From positions 124,001-188,000 of the forward strand of contig NZ_MVDE01000005.1 in the NCBI RefSeq assembly GCF_002843385.1: a stretch of 64,000 nucleotides of DNA, given 5' to 3'. Position 1 is the stretch's first letter. Each line of letters begins with the position of its first letter. Source of the DNA: Labilibaculum manganireducens (GTDB lineage: Bacteria > Bacteroidota > Bacteroidia > Bacteroidales > Marinifilaceae). Positions 44,074 through 53,647 of the stretch are shown here, in pieces. The notes beneath the pieces were generated by a model that was not told the origin of the DNA, did no database searches, and worked only from the letters and a program-made list of their open reading frames with translations. Both the position numbers and the translations under genes were made by a program.

Positions 44074-45324
44074 TTACTTTAAAACCAATTTGTCAACATC
44101 TCCATATGATTCATAGCTATTTGTTACAACTCTCTCTCCCGGTTTCAAACCCTCAAGAACCTCATAATACATTGGATTCTGATTTCCCAGTTTAATTGCA
44201 CGTTTTGCAGCAAACTCACCACTGGGATCCACAACGAATATCCATTGCCCTCCAGTACTTTGAAAAAAACCTCCTCTTTGAATCAACACAGCCTCCCTGG
44301 GCTCTCCCAATTCAATTTTTGTTCTAAATGTTTGCCCGGTTCTAATTCCAGGAGGAAGCTCACCAACAAATTTCATATCAATTTCGAACTGACCACTACG
44401 TACTTCCGGATAAACTTTATAAACCACTAAATTATAATCAACGCCGCTAAAACTAAATTTAGCCTTTAATCCTTTATTTAATCGTGCAATGTAGAGTTCG
44501 TCAACCATCGCATTTATTTTATAATTATCCAATACATTCACCTGCCCTAAGCGCTGCCCTCTTGACTTTGACTCTCCCAATTCAACATTTAAAGATCCTA
44601 ACTGACCATCAACAGGTGCTTTTACATTTAAATTCTGGAGTTTTGCACGAACCATTTCCAGATTGTTTTCCATGTTTTTCAAATTGGCATCCAATCGTTG
44701 AATTTGAATTGTACGCGCAAGAGAATCGGTTTTTTGTCTCTCCAAAAGCAACTCTCTGGTTTTTTTATAGTAATTGTAATTATCATTTGACTCGTCGAAT
44801 TCTTCCCGGGAAATTAAATCCTTCTCAAAGAAAATTTTATTTCTCTGATAAGCCCTTTTACTCTTTGCCAAATTTAAATCTATATCCAACAAACTTCTTC
44901 TTACATTCAAACGATCCTGTTCCATACTTAAACGGGTATCCCGTAATCTGTTTACCTGCTCAGTAAAGCCAGCTTCCGAATTTAATATTTGCAGGTTCAA
45001 CTCTGAGTTGCTTAAACGGAGTATTACATCCCCCTTTTTAACCATGCTTCCTTCTTCCAGCAGTATCTCTTCAACCCGGCCTCCTTCAATAGCATCTAAA
45101 TAAACAGTGGTAATTGGATTAACCGTTCCCGTTCGGGCAATGTATTCCTGAAAATAATCAGTCTTCACATCTCCAATTGAAATTTTCTCTGCATCAATAC
45201 GTAATCGGGATCCTGACTCTCCCAAAAATGCTGCATACAAGACAACAACACCTAGAACGGCTCCCGCCAAGTACCAGTTTTTCCTTAGTAAATACCAGGC
45301 TTTCTTTTCAATAACTCTATCCAT
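44074..45324 (-). CDS. HlyD-family periplasmic adaptor (membrane fusion protein)
   Basis: This 416-residue adaptor links an inner-membrane ABC transporter to an outer-membrane channel. It has one N-terminal membrane helix (WYLAGAVLGVVVLYAAFL, residues 17-34). A lipoyl half-motif follows (RTGTVNPITTVYLDAIEGGRVEEILLEEGSMVKKGDVILRL, about 61-101), then long alpha-helical coiled coils (about 104-225), the second lipoyl half (VKAPVDGQLGSLNVELGES), and beta-barrel plus membrane-proximal domains. No TolC gene is nearby, so a shared outer-membrane channel is likely. A sigma54-type promoter lies 46-62 bp upstream; this should be the operon's first gene. Confidence 0.92.
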   Translation of the reverse strand: MDRVIEKKAWYLLRKNWYLAGAVLGVVVLYAAFLGESGSRLRIDAEKISIGDVKTDYFQEYIARTGTVNPITTVYLDAIEGGRVEEILLEEGSMVKKGDVILRLSNSELNLQILNSEAGFTEQVNRLRDTRLSMEQDRLNVRRSLLDIDLNLAKSKRAYQRNKIFFEKDLISREEFDESNDNYNYYKKTRELLLERQKTDSLARTIQIQRLDANLKNMENNLEMVRAKLQNLNVKAPVDGQLGSLNVELGESKSRGQRLGQVNVLDNYKINAMVDELYIARLNKGLKAKFSFSGVDYNLVVYKVYPEVRSGQFEIDMKFVGELPPGIRTGQTFRTKIELGEPREAVLIQRGGFFQSTGGQWIFVVDPSGEFAAKRAIKLGNQNPMYYEVLEGLKPGERVVTNSYESYGDVDKLVLK

Positions 45325-45369
45325 TATAATTTGACTTTTTTAATCCTTTTTCAAACACAACCGCAATAT

Positions 45370-45386
45370 AGCCACTTTCATGCCAA
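45370..45386 (-). promoter_or_regulatory. sigma54 (-24/-12) promoter of the exporter operon
   Basis: On the minus strand TTGGCATGAAAGTGGCT places GG (-24) and GC (-12) at exactly the RpoN spacing and matches TGGCAC-N5-TTGCW except at two positions. Transcription would start near 45359, about 35 nt before the adaptor ATG. The divergent neighbour encodes a sigma54 activator. Imperfect dyads between 45435 and 45490 may be its enhancer sites. Confidence 0.65.
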
Positions 45387-45572
45387 AACACTTTTAACAT
45401 TGATTAACAACTCCTTGAAAAACCAAAACTTATTGATTTCCACGCATCTGTGAACGAAAACAATACAAGAACTGTACGTATGCGAACATTTTTCTTTTAA
45501 TATTAAAATTTTAATGATAACTTGGATTCCTATTTAAGTACCAAAACCTGAAACGACAAATTAATTCAAATT

Positions 45573-46952
45573 ATGGCAAATCAAAAAAACGGCAAAATAT
45601 TAGCTATTGATGATAACGAAGATATCCTGTTTTCTTTAAAGTTGCTGCTTAAACAACACGTAGAATTAATACACACAGAGTCTGATCCGGAAATGATTCC
45701 AAAACTCATGAAACAGGATCATTACGATGTTGTGTTGCTTGACATGAATTTTACAAAAGATGCAATTAGCGGTCAGGAAGGATATCATTGGCTAAATAAA
45801 ATACTTGAAATTGACCCACAGGCGGTTGTATTATTCATTACAGCTTATGGCGATATCGAAAAATCGGTAAAAGCTATAAAAGCAGGTGCTACAGACTTTA
45901 TATTAAAACCATGGCAGAACGAAAAACTTCTTGCCACCATCTCATCAGCAATAAAACTGCGCAGATCGAAAGATGAAGTCAAAGAACTAAAGACAAAACA
46001 AAAAGAATTAAATGCAGTTCTTGACCAACCGTTTAATGACTTTATTGGTACATCTCCTGAAATGCAGCAGGTATTCTCAACCATCACAAAAGTGGCGGTA
46101 ACAGATGCCAATGTCTTGATCCTTGGCGAAAACGGTACGGGCAAAGAATTGGTTGCAAGAGCACTGCACCGAAACTCATCAAGAAAAGATGAAGTTTTTA
46201 TCAGCGTTGATCTTGGATCCATAAATGAAAACTTATTTGAAAGCGAACTGTTTGGACACGTGAAAGGTGCATTTACAGATGCCCGCGCCGACCGTCCCGG
46301 CCGATTCGAAATTGCTTCAGGCGGAACACTATTCCTAGATGAAATTGGGAATTTAAGCCTGCCGATGCAAGCAAAACTATTAACTGTTTTAGAGCGAAGA
46401 GAAGTGATTCGGGTTGGATCAAACAAGCCAATTCCTATCGATATCCGTTTAATATGTGCAACCAATATGCCTCTAAAACAAATGGCATCAGAAGACAGAT
46501 ATCGTCAGGATCTTCTGTACAGAATTAATACTGTTGAAATAAGTCTTCCTGCTTTAAGAGAACGATACGAAGACATACCGCTTTTGGCAAATCATTTTCT
46601 TGAAATATATTCTAAAAAGTATAAAAAAGGCATCAACCCTCTATCAAAAGCATGCCTAAACAAACTTTACGATTACAGTTGGCCTGGAAATGTGAGAGAA
46701 CTTCAACATTTAATGGAGAGGGCAATCATTATGGCAGACGATCGGAATCTGGATCCGGCCGATTTCCAAGTAAGTATTGAAAGAAATGGTCAGGATGATG
46801 TTGAATTTGACTCCTATAACCTTGAAGAAGTTGAAAAGAACATCATACAGAAAGTATTGAAAACAAATAAAGGAAATATTTCCAAAGCTGCTGGAGAATT
46901 AGGTCTTACACGCACATCTCTTTATCGAAGACTAGAAAAATATGGTTTATAA
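45573..46952 (+). CDS. sigma54-dependent response regulator (NtrC family)
   Basis: This 459-residue activator has a receiver domain (residues 1-125) with acidic pocket IDDNED and phospho-acceptor Asp57 (VVLLDMNF). A central AAA+ domain follows (about 150-385) with Walker A ILGENGTGKELVARALH, the sigma54-contact loop GAFTDA, and Walker B GGTLFLDEIGNL. A C-terminal Fis-type helix-turn-helix (GNISKAAGELGLTRTSLYRRL) ends the protein. It remodels RNA polymerase-sigma54 at -24/-12 promoters. Its 3' end overlaps the histidine kinase gene. The divergent exporter operon has a matching promoter and is the likely target. Confidence 0.95.
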   Translation: MANQKNGKILAIDDNEDILFSLKLLLKQHVELIHTESDPEMIPKLMKQDHYDVVLLDMNFTKDAISGQEGYHWLNKILEIDPQAVVLFITAYGDIEKSVKAIKAGATDFILKPWQNEKLLATISSAIKLRRSKDEVKELKTKQKELNAVLDQPFNDFIGTSPEMQQVFSTITKVAVTDANVLILGENGTGKELVARALHRNSSRKDEVFISVDLGSINENLFESELFGHVKGAFTDARADRPGRFEIASGGTLFLDEIGNLSLPMQAKLLTVLERREVIRVGSNKPIPIDIRLICATNMPLKQMASEDRYRQDLLYRINTVEISLPALRERYEDIPLLANHFLEIYSKKYKKGINPLSKACLNKLYDYSWPGNVRELQHLMERAIIMADDRNLDPADFQVSIERNGQDDVEFDSYNLEEVEKNIIQKVLKTNKGNISKAAGELGLTRTSLYRRLEKYGL

Positions 46953-48300
46953 AAGCTTCCGGATTAATTTTATAATAAGAATCATCGTGCTCTCAGCAAC
47001 GATATTCTTATTATTTTACTTGATTGCAAAAAAGAGCCTCTACTTCACAGCAAGCCTTACTTTTATTGCGATTATTTATCAAATATATGAAATTATTAAG
47101 TACGTTGAAAAAACCAACCGCCTGCTAAAGAATTTTCTGGAATCCATACGATATTCTGATTTCACACGAAATTTCCAGGTTCAGGGTCTTGGAAGCTCAT
47201 TCGACAAGCTGCAGGAGTCTTTCAATGCGGTAATTACTGATTTTCAAAAAATAAGAGCAGAAAAAGAAGAACATTATTTCTATTTACAAACCGTAATTCA
47301 ACACATTGGAATTAGCTTAATTGCATTTCACCGCGATGGAAAAGTAGAAATGATTAACAATGCCTCTAAGAAACTTTTTCAGGTAAGCAACCTTAAAAAA
47401 ATACAAGACTTAAGCGGTTTTAGTGAGGAACTTGTAAATTGCCTGTTAAGCCTTAAGCATGGAGAAAACACACTGGTTAAAGTTATTGACAATGAGGATA
47501 TCCTAAAGCTTGCAATTTACGCTACCGAGTTTAAAATTAACAACCGGCAAGTAATACTTGTGTCAATTAAAAACATCCAATACGAACTGGAAGAACAAGA
47601 AATTGAATCCTGGCAAAAACTTATTCGGGTACTTACTCATGAGATTATGAATTCAATTACGCCAATCTCTTCCCTTTCTACTACACTAACAACAATTCTT
47701 GATGATTTCGGGGAAAACAACACCAATAAGTTTCAAGATGAGGATCTGGAGACACTGAACGAGGTTAAACTGGCTCTTGAAACAATCCATAAAAGAAGTT
47801 CCGGACTTTTGCATTTTGTAGATACTTATCGGAATCTTACAAAAATTCCAAAGCCAAATTTCGGTATTTTTCAGATAGAGAAGCTATTTGACAACATTCA
47901 TCGCCTGATGGAAGAGGAAATAAAGAGGAAAGGCATCAAATGTGAGATTAGTATCAACCCTCAAAGTCTGGAGCTTTCTGCCGACGAACAGCTGCTTGAA
48001 CAGGTTTTAATCAATTTGATTAAAAACTCTATTCATGCACTCGAACACACAACCGATCCAAAAATTGAACTGAAAGCCTTTATGAACAAAAGAGGCAGAA
48101 TATCAATTCAAATAAGCGACAACGGACAAGGCATTATAAAAGAGGTGCTTGATAAAGTGTTCATTCCATTTTTCACAACAAAACCGAAAGGCTCTGGTAT
48201 TGGATTAAGTCTGTCAAAACAGATATTGCGATTGCACGGAGGAACCATTACTGCACAGTCAATTCCAAACGAAAAAACCAGTTTTACTCTTACTTTTTAA
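46942..48300 (+). CDS. sensor histidine kinase, partner of the NtrC-type regulator
   Basis: This 452-residue kinase has two N-terminal membrane helices (about 9-27 and 31-50) separated by only a few residues. It thus lacks a large periplasmic sensor and probably senses through the membrane or cytoplasm. Then come a HAMP-like/PAS region (about 55-215), a HisKA segment with LTHEIMNSITPISSL (His233), and HATPase with N-box LINLIKNSIHAL, DNGQGI, and GSGIGLSLSKQI. The start overlaps the regulator stop by 11 bp, a sign of translational coupling. This pair with an exporter next door is a recurrent arrangement in Bacteroidota. Confidence 0.93.
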   Translation: MVYKSFRINFIIRIIVLSATIFLLFYLIAKKSLYFTASLTFIAIIYQIYEIIKYVEKTNRLLKNFLESIRYSDFTRNFQVQGLGSSFDKLQESFNAVITDFQKIRAEKEEHYFYLQTVIQHIGISLIAFHRDGKVEMINNASKKLFQVSNLKKIQDLSGFSEELVNCLLSLKHGENTLVKVIDNEDILKLAIYATEFKINNRQVILVSIKNIQYELEEQEIESWQKLIRVLTHEIMNSITPISSLSTTLTTILDDFGENNTNKFQDEDLETLNEVKLALETIHKRSSGLLHFVDTYRNLTKIPKPNFGIFQIEKLFDNIHRLMEEEIKRKGIKCEISINPQSLELSADEQLLEQVLINLIKNSIHALEHTTDPKIELKAFMNKRGRISIQISDNGQGIIKEVLDKVFIPFFTTKPKGSGIGLSLSKQILRLHGGTITAQSIPNEKTSFTLTF

Positions 48301-48397
48301 CATGATTTAACACCCTAATAATTTTAAATTAACAATTACTTTCGTTAAATTTAAGGAGCAAATCAATTTCTAACCTTTAATTAAAACTTAAAAGCAT

Positions 48398-48643
48398 ATG
48401 ACTAAAACAATCACATTCAATAAGTTAAGAGAAATTAAAGATAGTTTACCTGAAGGTAGTATGCAAAGGATTGCAGAAGATTTACAATTAGAAGTAGAAA
48501 CCGTTAGAAATTATTTTGGTGGAACCAATTTTGATGAAGGCCAATGCACAGGAATTCATGTTGAACAAGGCCCTTATGGTGGTATTGTTGAACTGGATGA
48601 TACAACTATTTTAGACCACGCCATTAGCATTCTGGAAGATTAA
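48398..48643 (+). CDS. small putative DNA-binding protein
   Basis: This 81-residue acidic protein has a helix-turn-helix-like stretch (MQRIAEDLQLEVETVRNYFGG, residues about 22-42) followed by a beta-rich tail (GIHVEQGPYGGIVELDD). Similar small proteins are common in Bacteroidota, where they are annotated as DNA-binding; their targets are not known. It has its own leader and shares a very long terminator with rex. The histidine kinase gene is 97 bp upstream; co-transcription is possible but not shown. Confidence 0.65.
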   Translation: MTKTITFNKLREIKDSLPEGSMQRIAEDLQLEVETVRNYFGGTNFDEGQCTGIHVEQGPYGGIVELDDTTILDHAISILED

Positions 48644-48652
48644 ATTGTAAAC

Positions 48653-48716
48653 ATCAATAAAATAAAAGACAGGGCTGTTGAAATTTTCCAACAGCCCTGT
48701 CTTTTATTTTATTGAT
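48653..48716. terminator. bidirectional terminator between convergent genes, 28-bp perfect stem
   Basis: Arms 48653-48680 and 48689-48716 are exact reverse complements over 28 bp around an 8-nt loop. The core is GACAGGGCTGTTG, flanked by A-rich and T-rich sequence so that it can terminate both directions. It separates the DNA-binding protein gene from rex. Confidence 0.92.
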
Positions 48717-48724
48717 CTTATATC

Positions 48725-49381
48725 TTACAGAACTTCTTTTCTATCGTTATGCAATTTATTAAAAATAATTGCCAGATTAGAATAGAGTGTTGTGTTTTGA
48801 ACAATGATATCTTCCGGAACCTTGATTCTTGCCGGCGTAAAATTCCAAATCGCTTTAATACCCCATGCTACCATCAAATCGGCAACTGTTTGAGCATTTT
48901 CAGCTGGAACAGTAATAATTCCCATTACCACATTCATTTCCTGCGATAAATCACGAAATTGATCGATGTGGAATACTTCAATATCATTAAATTTTTTCCC
49001 AATGGTCGAAGAATTAACATCGAAAGCCGCAACGATATTTAATCCAAAATGTGACAATCCGCTATCATGCAATAATGCAGACCCCAAAGATCCAGCTCCA
49101 ACAAGAAAAGCATTATCCATAATAGTAAATCCAAGAAACTCCGACAAAACATCTACCAACGCTTTAACTTCGTAACCTACTCTTGTTTTTCCAACAATAG
49201 TTGTATAGGATAAATCTTTTGTGACTTGGGTGGGGTCGATATTCATGTAGTTTGCTATCTGCGTAGATGAAACAAACTGCTGTCCTTTCCTTAACAAGCC
49301 TTCTGCAAATGCTAAGTATGACGGCATGCGCCTAATTGTCGGCTCAGGAACCCCCTGAATTTTCTTAGAACTTTGAACCAT
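48725..49381 (-). CDS. rex: redox-sensing transcriptional repressor Rex
   Basis: This 218-residue repressor senses the NADH/NAD+ ratio and controls fermentation and respiration genes. The N-terminal winged helix opens VPEPTIRRMPSYLAFAEGLL, with STQIANYMNIDPTQVTKDLSY as the DNA-recognition part. The Rossmann domain begins AFLVGAGSLGSALLHDSGLSHFGLNIVAAFDV (about 97-128). The C-terminal helix is swapped between subunits in the family. It is alone on the minus strand. PFOR and PPDK in this window would be natural targets, but I did not find a clear Rex operator in front of them. Confidence 0.93.
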   Translation of the reverse strand: MVQSSKKIQGVPEPTIRRMPSYLAFAEGLLRKGQQFVSSTQIANYMNIDPTQVTKDLSYTTIVGKTRVGYEVKALVDVLSEFLGFTIMDNAFLVGAGSLGSALLHDSGLSHFGLNIVAAFDVNSSTIGKKFNDIEVFHIDQFRDLSQEMNVVMGIITVPAENAQTVADLMVAWGIKAIWNFTPARIKVPEDIIVQNTTLYSNLAIIFNKLHNDRKEVL

Positions 49382-49533
49382 AATTTCTTACTTACACCTT
49401 AAATGAAAACAAAAATAACCAAGTTTCCATTAAAGAAAAATTTCTCTAATGATTATTTTGTTATACAAATTTAATTTTAAATAAATGGCGCTGGGGACAC
49501 TACAAAAAACAATACATTAATTTCTTGTAAATG

Positions 49534-49608
49534 TGGGCGATATAGGATTCGAACCTATGACCCCTTGGGTGTAAACCAAGTGCTCTGAACCAACTGAGCT
49601 AATCGCCC
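49534..49608 (-). tRNA. tRNA-Val (TAC)
   Basis: On the minus strand the acceptor GGGCGAT pairs with ATCGCCC. The anticodon stem CTTGG/CCAAG closes loop TTTACAC (anticodon TAC, reading GTA), and the T-loop is TTCGAAT. Length 75 nt; CCA is not encoded. Confidence 0.96.
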
Positions 49609-49618
49609 TTAACGACTG

Positions 49619-49626
49619 CAAATATA
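49619..49626 (-). promoter_or_regulatory. -7 element of the tRNA-Val promoter
   Basis: TATATTTG on the minus strand fits TAnnTTTG exactly and lies 10 bp before the tRNA 5' end. A TTG lies 20 bases further upstream (49647-49649). Confidence 0.55.
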
Positions 49627-49667
49627 AACAGAAAAAATTACCACAGCAATAAAAACCTTAGTTTTGT

Positions 49668-50954
49668 TTATACAACTTCTGCAACAACAAAAGTACTTCC
49701 TCCCACAAAAACCAAATCATTTTCAAGAGCATTTGTCTTCGCAGCCTCTAGAGCTTCTTTCACAGACAGGTATGTATTTCCAAGTAATCCATAAGCTTTC
49801 GCCTTTGCAGCAAGAACTTCTTGATCCAATGCTCTGGGAATATCTGCCCGACTAAAATAATAGCTCGCATTCTTCGGCATTAATTCAAGAATATTAGTGA
49901 GATCTTTATCATTTACGACACCAAAAACAATATGCAGTTTTCCGTAATCCATCGATTCAATTTGCTCTATTATTTCTTTAATTCCTGCAACATTGTGTCC
50001 GGTATCACACACTACTCTTGGAGCATTGCCAATTGTCTGCCAACGCCCTAACAAACCAGTATTTTTAACTATTCCTGAAACTCCATGTTTCATAGATTCT
50101 TCGGAAATACCCCACCCCTTGCTATTCAATTCATCAAACACACATAGAGCAGTTCTGATATTCTTAATCTGATAAAGACCCAATAAATCGCACGATAAAT
50201 TGATTATTGAATTATTTTCAAGAGACTGGTAAACAAGATTTCTTTTGTTATCAATCAATTCAGAGGACTGATTCATATACCTGTCTTCTGAAAATATCAG
50301 ATCAGATTTGTTGTTTGAGGCAATTCTCAAAAAGACATCAATCACCTCTTCCTGTTTCTCTCCAATAATAACAGGAACATTTTTCTTTATAATTCCAGCC
50401 TTTTCTGTGGCTATTTGTGCAAGCTCCGAGCCTAACAAATTAGTATGATCTTTACTTATATTAGTTATCACCGAAAGTTCAGGCGAAATGATATTAGTCG
50501 AATCCAACCTTCCTCCTAAACCTACTTCCACAACAGCAACATCTATCTTTTCATCAGCAAAAAAATCAAAAGCCATCGCAACTGTCATCTCAAAAAAGGA
50601 AGGACATAATTCTTCAAATTTATCTTGATGCTTCCGAATAAAATCAACTACATAATCCTCAGAAACAAGCTCACCATTAACTTTTATTCTCTCTCTAAAA
50701 TCTTTTAAATGGGGCGAAGTGTACAGACCAACTTTATAACCCGCTGATTGCAAAACAGACGCAATAGTATGAGAAACTGATCCTTTTCCATTTGTTCCTG
50801 CAACATGAATCGATTTAAACTTCTTATGGGGATGATTAAAATACTCATCCAAAGCCAATGTTGTATCTAAATTGGCTTTATAAGCAGCCTGCCCTGTACG
50901 CTGATACATAGGCAGTTTAGTAAACATATAATCTAAAGTTTCCTGATAATTCAT
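49668..50954 (-). CDS. folC: bifunctional folylpolyglutamate synthase / dihydrofolate synthase
   Basis: This 428-residue Mur-ligase-family enzyme adds glutamate to dihydropteroate and to folates. Motifs are the P-loop VAGTNGKGSVSHTIASVL (residues 51-68), TSPHLKDFRERI, VVEVGLGGRLDSTNII, SKDHTNLLG and the C-terminal WQTIGNAPRVVCDTGHNVAG. Length is typical. It is the only gene between tRNA-Val and the divergent phoH gene. Whether it performs both reactions cannot be decided from sequence. Confidence 0.93.
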   Translation of the reverse strand: MNYQETLDYMFTKLPMYQRTGQAAYKANLDTTLALDEYFNHPHKKFKSIHVAGTNGKGSVSHTIASVLQSAGYKVGLYTSPHLKDFRERIKVNGELVSEDYVVDFIRKHQDKFEELCPSFFEMTVAMAFDFFADEKIDVAVVEVGLGGRLDSTNIISPELSVITNISKDHTNLLGSELAQIATEKAGIIKKNVPVIIGEKQEEVIDVFLRIASNNKSDLIFSEDRYMNQSSELIDNKRNLVYQSLENNSIINLSCDLLGLYQIKNIRTALCVFDELNSKGWGISEESMKHGVSGIVKNTGLLGRWQTIGNAPRVVCDTGHNVAGIKEIIEQIESMDYGKLHIVFGVVNDKDLTNILELMPKNASYYFSRADIPRALDQEVLAAKAKAYGLLGNTYLSVKEALEAAKTNALENDLVFVGGSTFVVAEVV

Positions 50955-51223
50955 TTTGTATTTTCTACTAATATTGATGATTTTACAAAGAAGAATAAAA
51001 TTTCTTAAAATTTGTGTTAACAGGTTGAATTTCCTGCAAAAATTGCTAAATTAAAACTATGAAACGCTACTATTTAATCGAAAGCATTAGGTATGTTTCC
51101 TAAAATCAAGAGATATAGAATCACTTTTAGACCTAACAATTTAAGTAGTAGTATTTTATAATTATGATAAAATAAAGCCTGGCTCTAAATGCCTGTCGAA
51201 ATTAACCTCTAACACCATTCATT

Positions 51224-52555
51224 ATGGCAAAACTCAAAAAGGTTTTCGTTCTTGATACAAATGTTATTCTTCATGATTTTAATTCAATTTACAATTTTGA
51301 AGAAAATGATGTTGTTATTCCTATAACCGTTCTGGAGGAACTGGATAAATTTAAAAAAGGTAATGATCAGATTAATTACCACGCACGTGAATTCAGCAGA
51401 GAATTAGACCGTATTTCCGGAGACCTGCTCTTTACTGCCGGTGTTCCTCTAGGAAAAAATCTGGGAAAATTATCCGTTGAAACAGGAAAAGAATTTTCTC
51501 CTCAAATGAAAAGTTCGTTTCAGGAAAACATCCCCGACCACAGAATTCTGGCTATTGCAGAGTATCTTCACAACCACCGCGGTAAAAAAAAGGTCATTCT
51601 GATTTCCAAGGATATTAACCTTAGGATGAAAGCGAAATCATTAGGGATTCCTGCAGAAGATTATAAAAATGATCAGGTTAAGGATCTTGATGATGTAATT
51701 AGCCTGGGAATAACAACCCTTGAAGATTTTAATGATGAAAAGATCACTTTTCTGTATAAATCAAACGAAGGAATTCCTGAAAAAGAGTTTGGACTTGAAA
51801 AACCAATTAAAGGTCATGAATATTTTATTCTGAAAAATAATTCATCTAGTGCGCTTGCACATTTCGATCCCGTTGAGAAAATAATATCCCGGGTTGAAAA
51901 ACCAAATGCTTACGGAATTTATCCCCGAAATGCAGAACAGACTTTCTCCATGCATGCTCTCATGGATCCAAAAATATCCTTAGTAGCTTTAACCGGACGA
52001 GCTGGAACCGGAAAAACATTACTCGCTTTGGCAACTGCTCTTCAGCAAATCGACATGTACGATCAGATTTTCCTTGCCAGACCAATTGTTGCTTTGGCCA
52101 ATAAAGATCTGGGCTATTTACCGGGCGATGCCAAAGAAAAAATAGGCCCTTACATGCAACCTCTTTTCGACAACCTGAGTGTAATCAAGCATAAATTTAA
52201 CGTCCATAGTAAAGAGTATCTCAAAATTGACGAACTTTTAAAAGATGAAAGATTACAGATTACTCCATTAGCATACATTAGAGGAAGAAGTCTTTCAAAT
52301 ACATTCTTCATTGTTGATGAAGCTCAAAACCTTACACCCCACGAAATTAAAACAATAATTACACGTGCAGGCGAAGGTACTAAAATGATTTTCACAGGAG
52401 ATATTGAACAAATAGATTCACCTTATCTGGATAAAAAATCGAATGGCTTAGCATACCTCTCAGACAGGATGCAGGGACAGGATATATTTGCTCATGTCAA
52501 CTTAATAAAAGGAGAAAGAAGTCACCTTGCAGAACTGGCAAGTCACCTTCTATAA
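51224..52555 (+). CDS. phoH: PIN-PhoH fusion protein (PhoH2-type)
   Basis: This 443-residue protein joins an N-terminal PIN ribonuclease domain (VFVLDTNVILHD with Asp13; further acids in EELDKFKKGND and ISKDINLRMKA; residues about 7-150) to a C-terminal PhoH ATPase/RNA helicase (Walker A LTGRAGTGKTLLALATA, about 263-279; ARPIVALANKDLGYLPGD; Walker B FFIVDEAQNLTPHEIK; FTGDIEQID). PhoH2-type proteins unwind and cleave RNA. This architecture is standard in Bacteroidota. The start is immediately before the PIN strand and follows a 269-bp gap with no other gene. Confidence 0.93.
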   Translation: MAKLKKVFVLDTNVILHDFNSIYNFEENDVVIPITVLEELDKFKKGNDQINYHAREFSRELDRISGDLLFTAGVPLGKNLGKLSVETGKEFSPQMKSSFQENIPDHRILAIAEYLHNHRGKKKVILISKDINLRMKAKSLGIPAEDYKNDQVKDLDDVISLGITTLEDFNDEKITFLYKSNEGIPEKEFGLEKPIKGHEYFILKNNSSSALAHFDPVEKIISRVEKPNAYGIYPRNAEQTFSMHALMDPKISLVALTGRAGTGKTLLALATALQQIDMYDQIFLARPIVALANKDLGYLPGDAKEKIGPYMQPLFDNLSVIKHKFNVHSKEYLKIDELLKDERLQITPLAYIRGRSLSNTFFIVDEAQNLTPHEIKTIITRAGEGTKMIFTGDIEQIDSPYLDKKSNGLAYLSDRMQGQDIFAHVNLIKGERSHLAELASHLL

Positions 52556-52701
52556 AATCTATTTATTGCATTACTGGGAAATTTCATTTAAATTATATTC
52601 TTGAATATGTACATTTGACCGCAAAAAGGTGTTACATGAAATTGAATCATCTGACTTATTTTTTCTCACTGAAAATCTAAATATACTCTTTTATGAAAAT
52701 A

Positions 52702-53598
52702 ATGAAATTTGCCGCCATAGATATCGGATCAAATGCCATCCGGTTGTTATTTATGAATGTGCTTGAAGAAGGCGGTAATGCTCACTTTAAGAAATCATCA
52801 TTAGTAAGGGTTCCAATACGTTTGGGAACTGATACTTTTATAGATAAAATTATCTCTGCAGATAAAGCCGAGAAATTAATTAAAAGCATGAAAGCATTTC
52901 GCAACCTTATGGACGTTCATGAGGTTGTGAATTACCGCGCTTGCGCAACATCAGCAATGAGAGAGGCTGTTAACGGCACTGAAATTATTCAAAGAATTGA
53001 AAATGAATCCGGAATAAAAATTGACGTTATCAATGGAAAAGAAGAAGCCAGCATTATTTTTGATAATAAAATTGCAGATACTCTCGACCCAAGCAAAGAT
53101 TATTTATATGTGGATGTTGGTGGTGGCAGTACTGAACTAACTCTCTTTTCAAAAGGAATTTGCAAATTCTCCGCCTCATTTAATGTGGGAACCATTAAAA
53201 TTCTTCGGGACTGTGTCCCAAAAGATGAATTTATTCGTATAAAAGAGTGTTTATTGGATGTATGTCCTAGCTGCGAAAACATTGAACTTATCGGATCAGG
53301 TGGTAACATCAACAGATTGGTTAAACTTGCGGCACCAAAAAAAGAAAAATTCATTACATACCAAGAATTTAAAAGTATTTACTACGACCTTAAACAATAC
53401 AGCTATCAGGAATTAATGATCAACTTCGACATGAATCCTGACCGAGCTGATGTTATCATTCCTGCAGCAACAATTTTCCTAAGCATTATGGAATGGGCAA
53501 ATGCAGATAAGATACACGTACCCAAAATTGGGGTTACCGATGGTATTGTTCATCAGTTATATAAAGAATATATTTCCAACAGCCTTGTATTGGGGTAA
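52702..53598 (+). CDS. Ppx/GppA-family exopolyphosphatase/pppGpp phosphatase
   Basis: This 298-residue ASKHA-fold hydrolase opens with the phosphate-1 motif FAAIDIGSNAIRLL and has YLYVDVGGGSTELTLFSKG near residue 135. The adjacent Glu-rich segment (NGKEEASIIF) carries the conserved Glu. It is of the short type lacking the C-terminal HD domain of E. coli Ppx. The family degrades inorganic polyphosphate or removes phosphate from pppGpp, and the sequence does not separate these. The ATG at 52702 is preferred over the one at 52693 because it starts right at the family's first strand; both are possible. Confidence 0.85.
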   Translation: MKFAAIDIGSNAIRLLFMNVLEEGGNAHFKKSSLVRVPIRLGTDTFIDKIISADKAEKLIKSMKAFRNLMDVHEVVNYRACATSAMREAVNGTEIIQRIENESGIKIDVINGKEEASIIFDNKIADTLDPSKDYLYVDVGGGSTELTLFSKGICKFSASFNVGTIKILRDCVPKDEFIRIKECLLDVCPSCENIELIGSGGNINRLVKLAAPKKEKFITYQEFKSIYYDLKQYSYQELMINFDMNPDRADVIIPAATIFLSIMEWANADKIHVPKIGVTDGIVHQLYKEYISNSLVLG

Positions 53599-53647
53599 AA
53601 AAGTAATTCTTTTTCCTAAATTTGCGATTTAAATTATTTCTATATTT

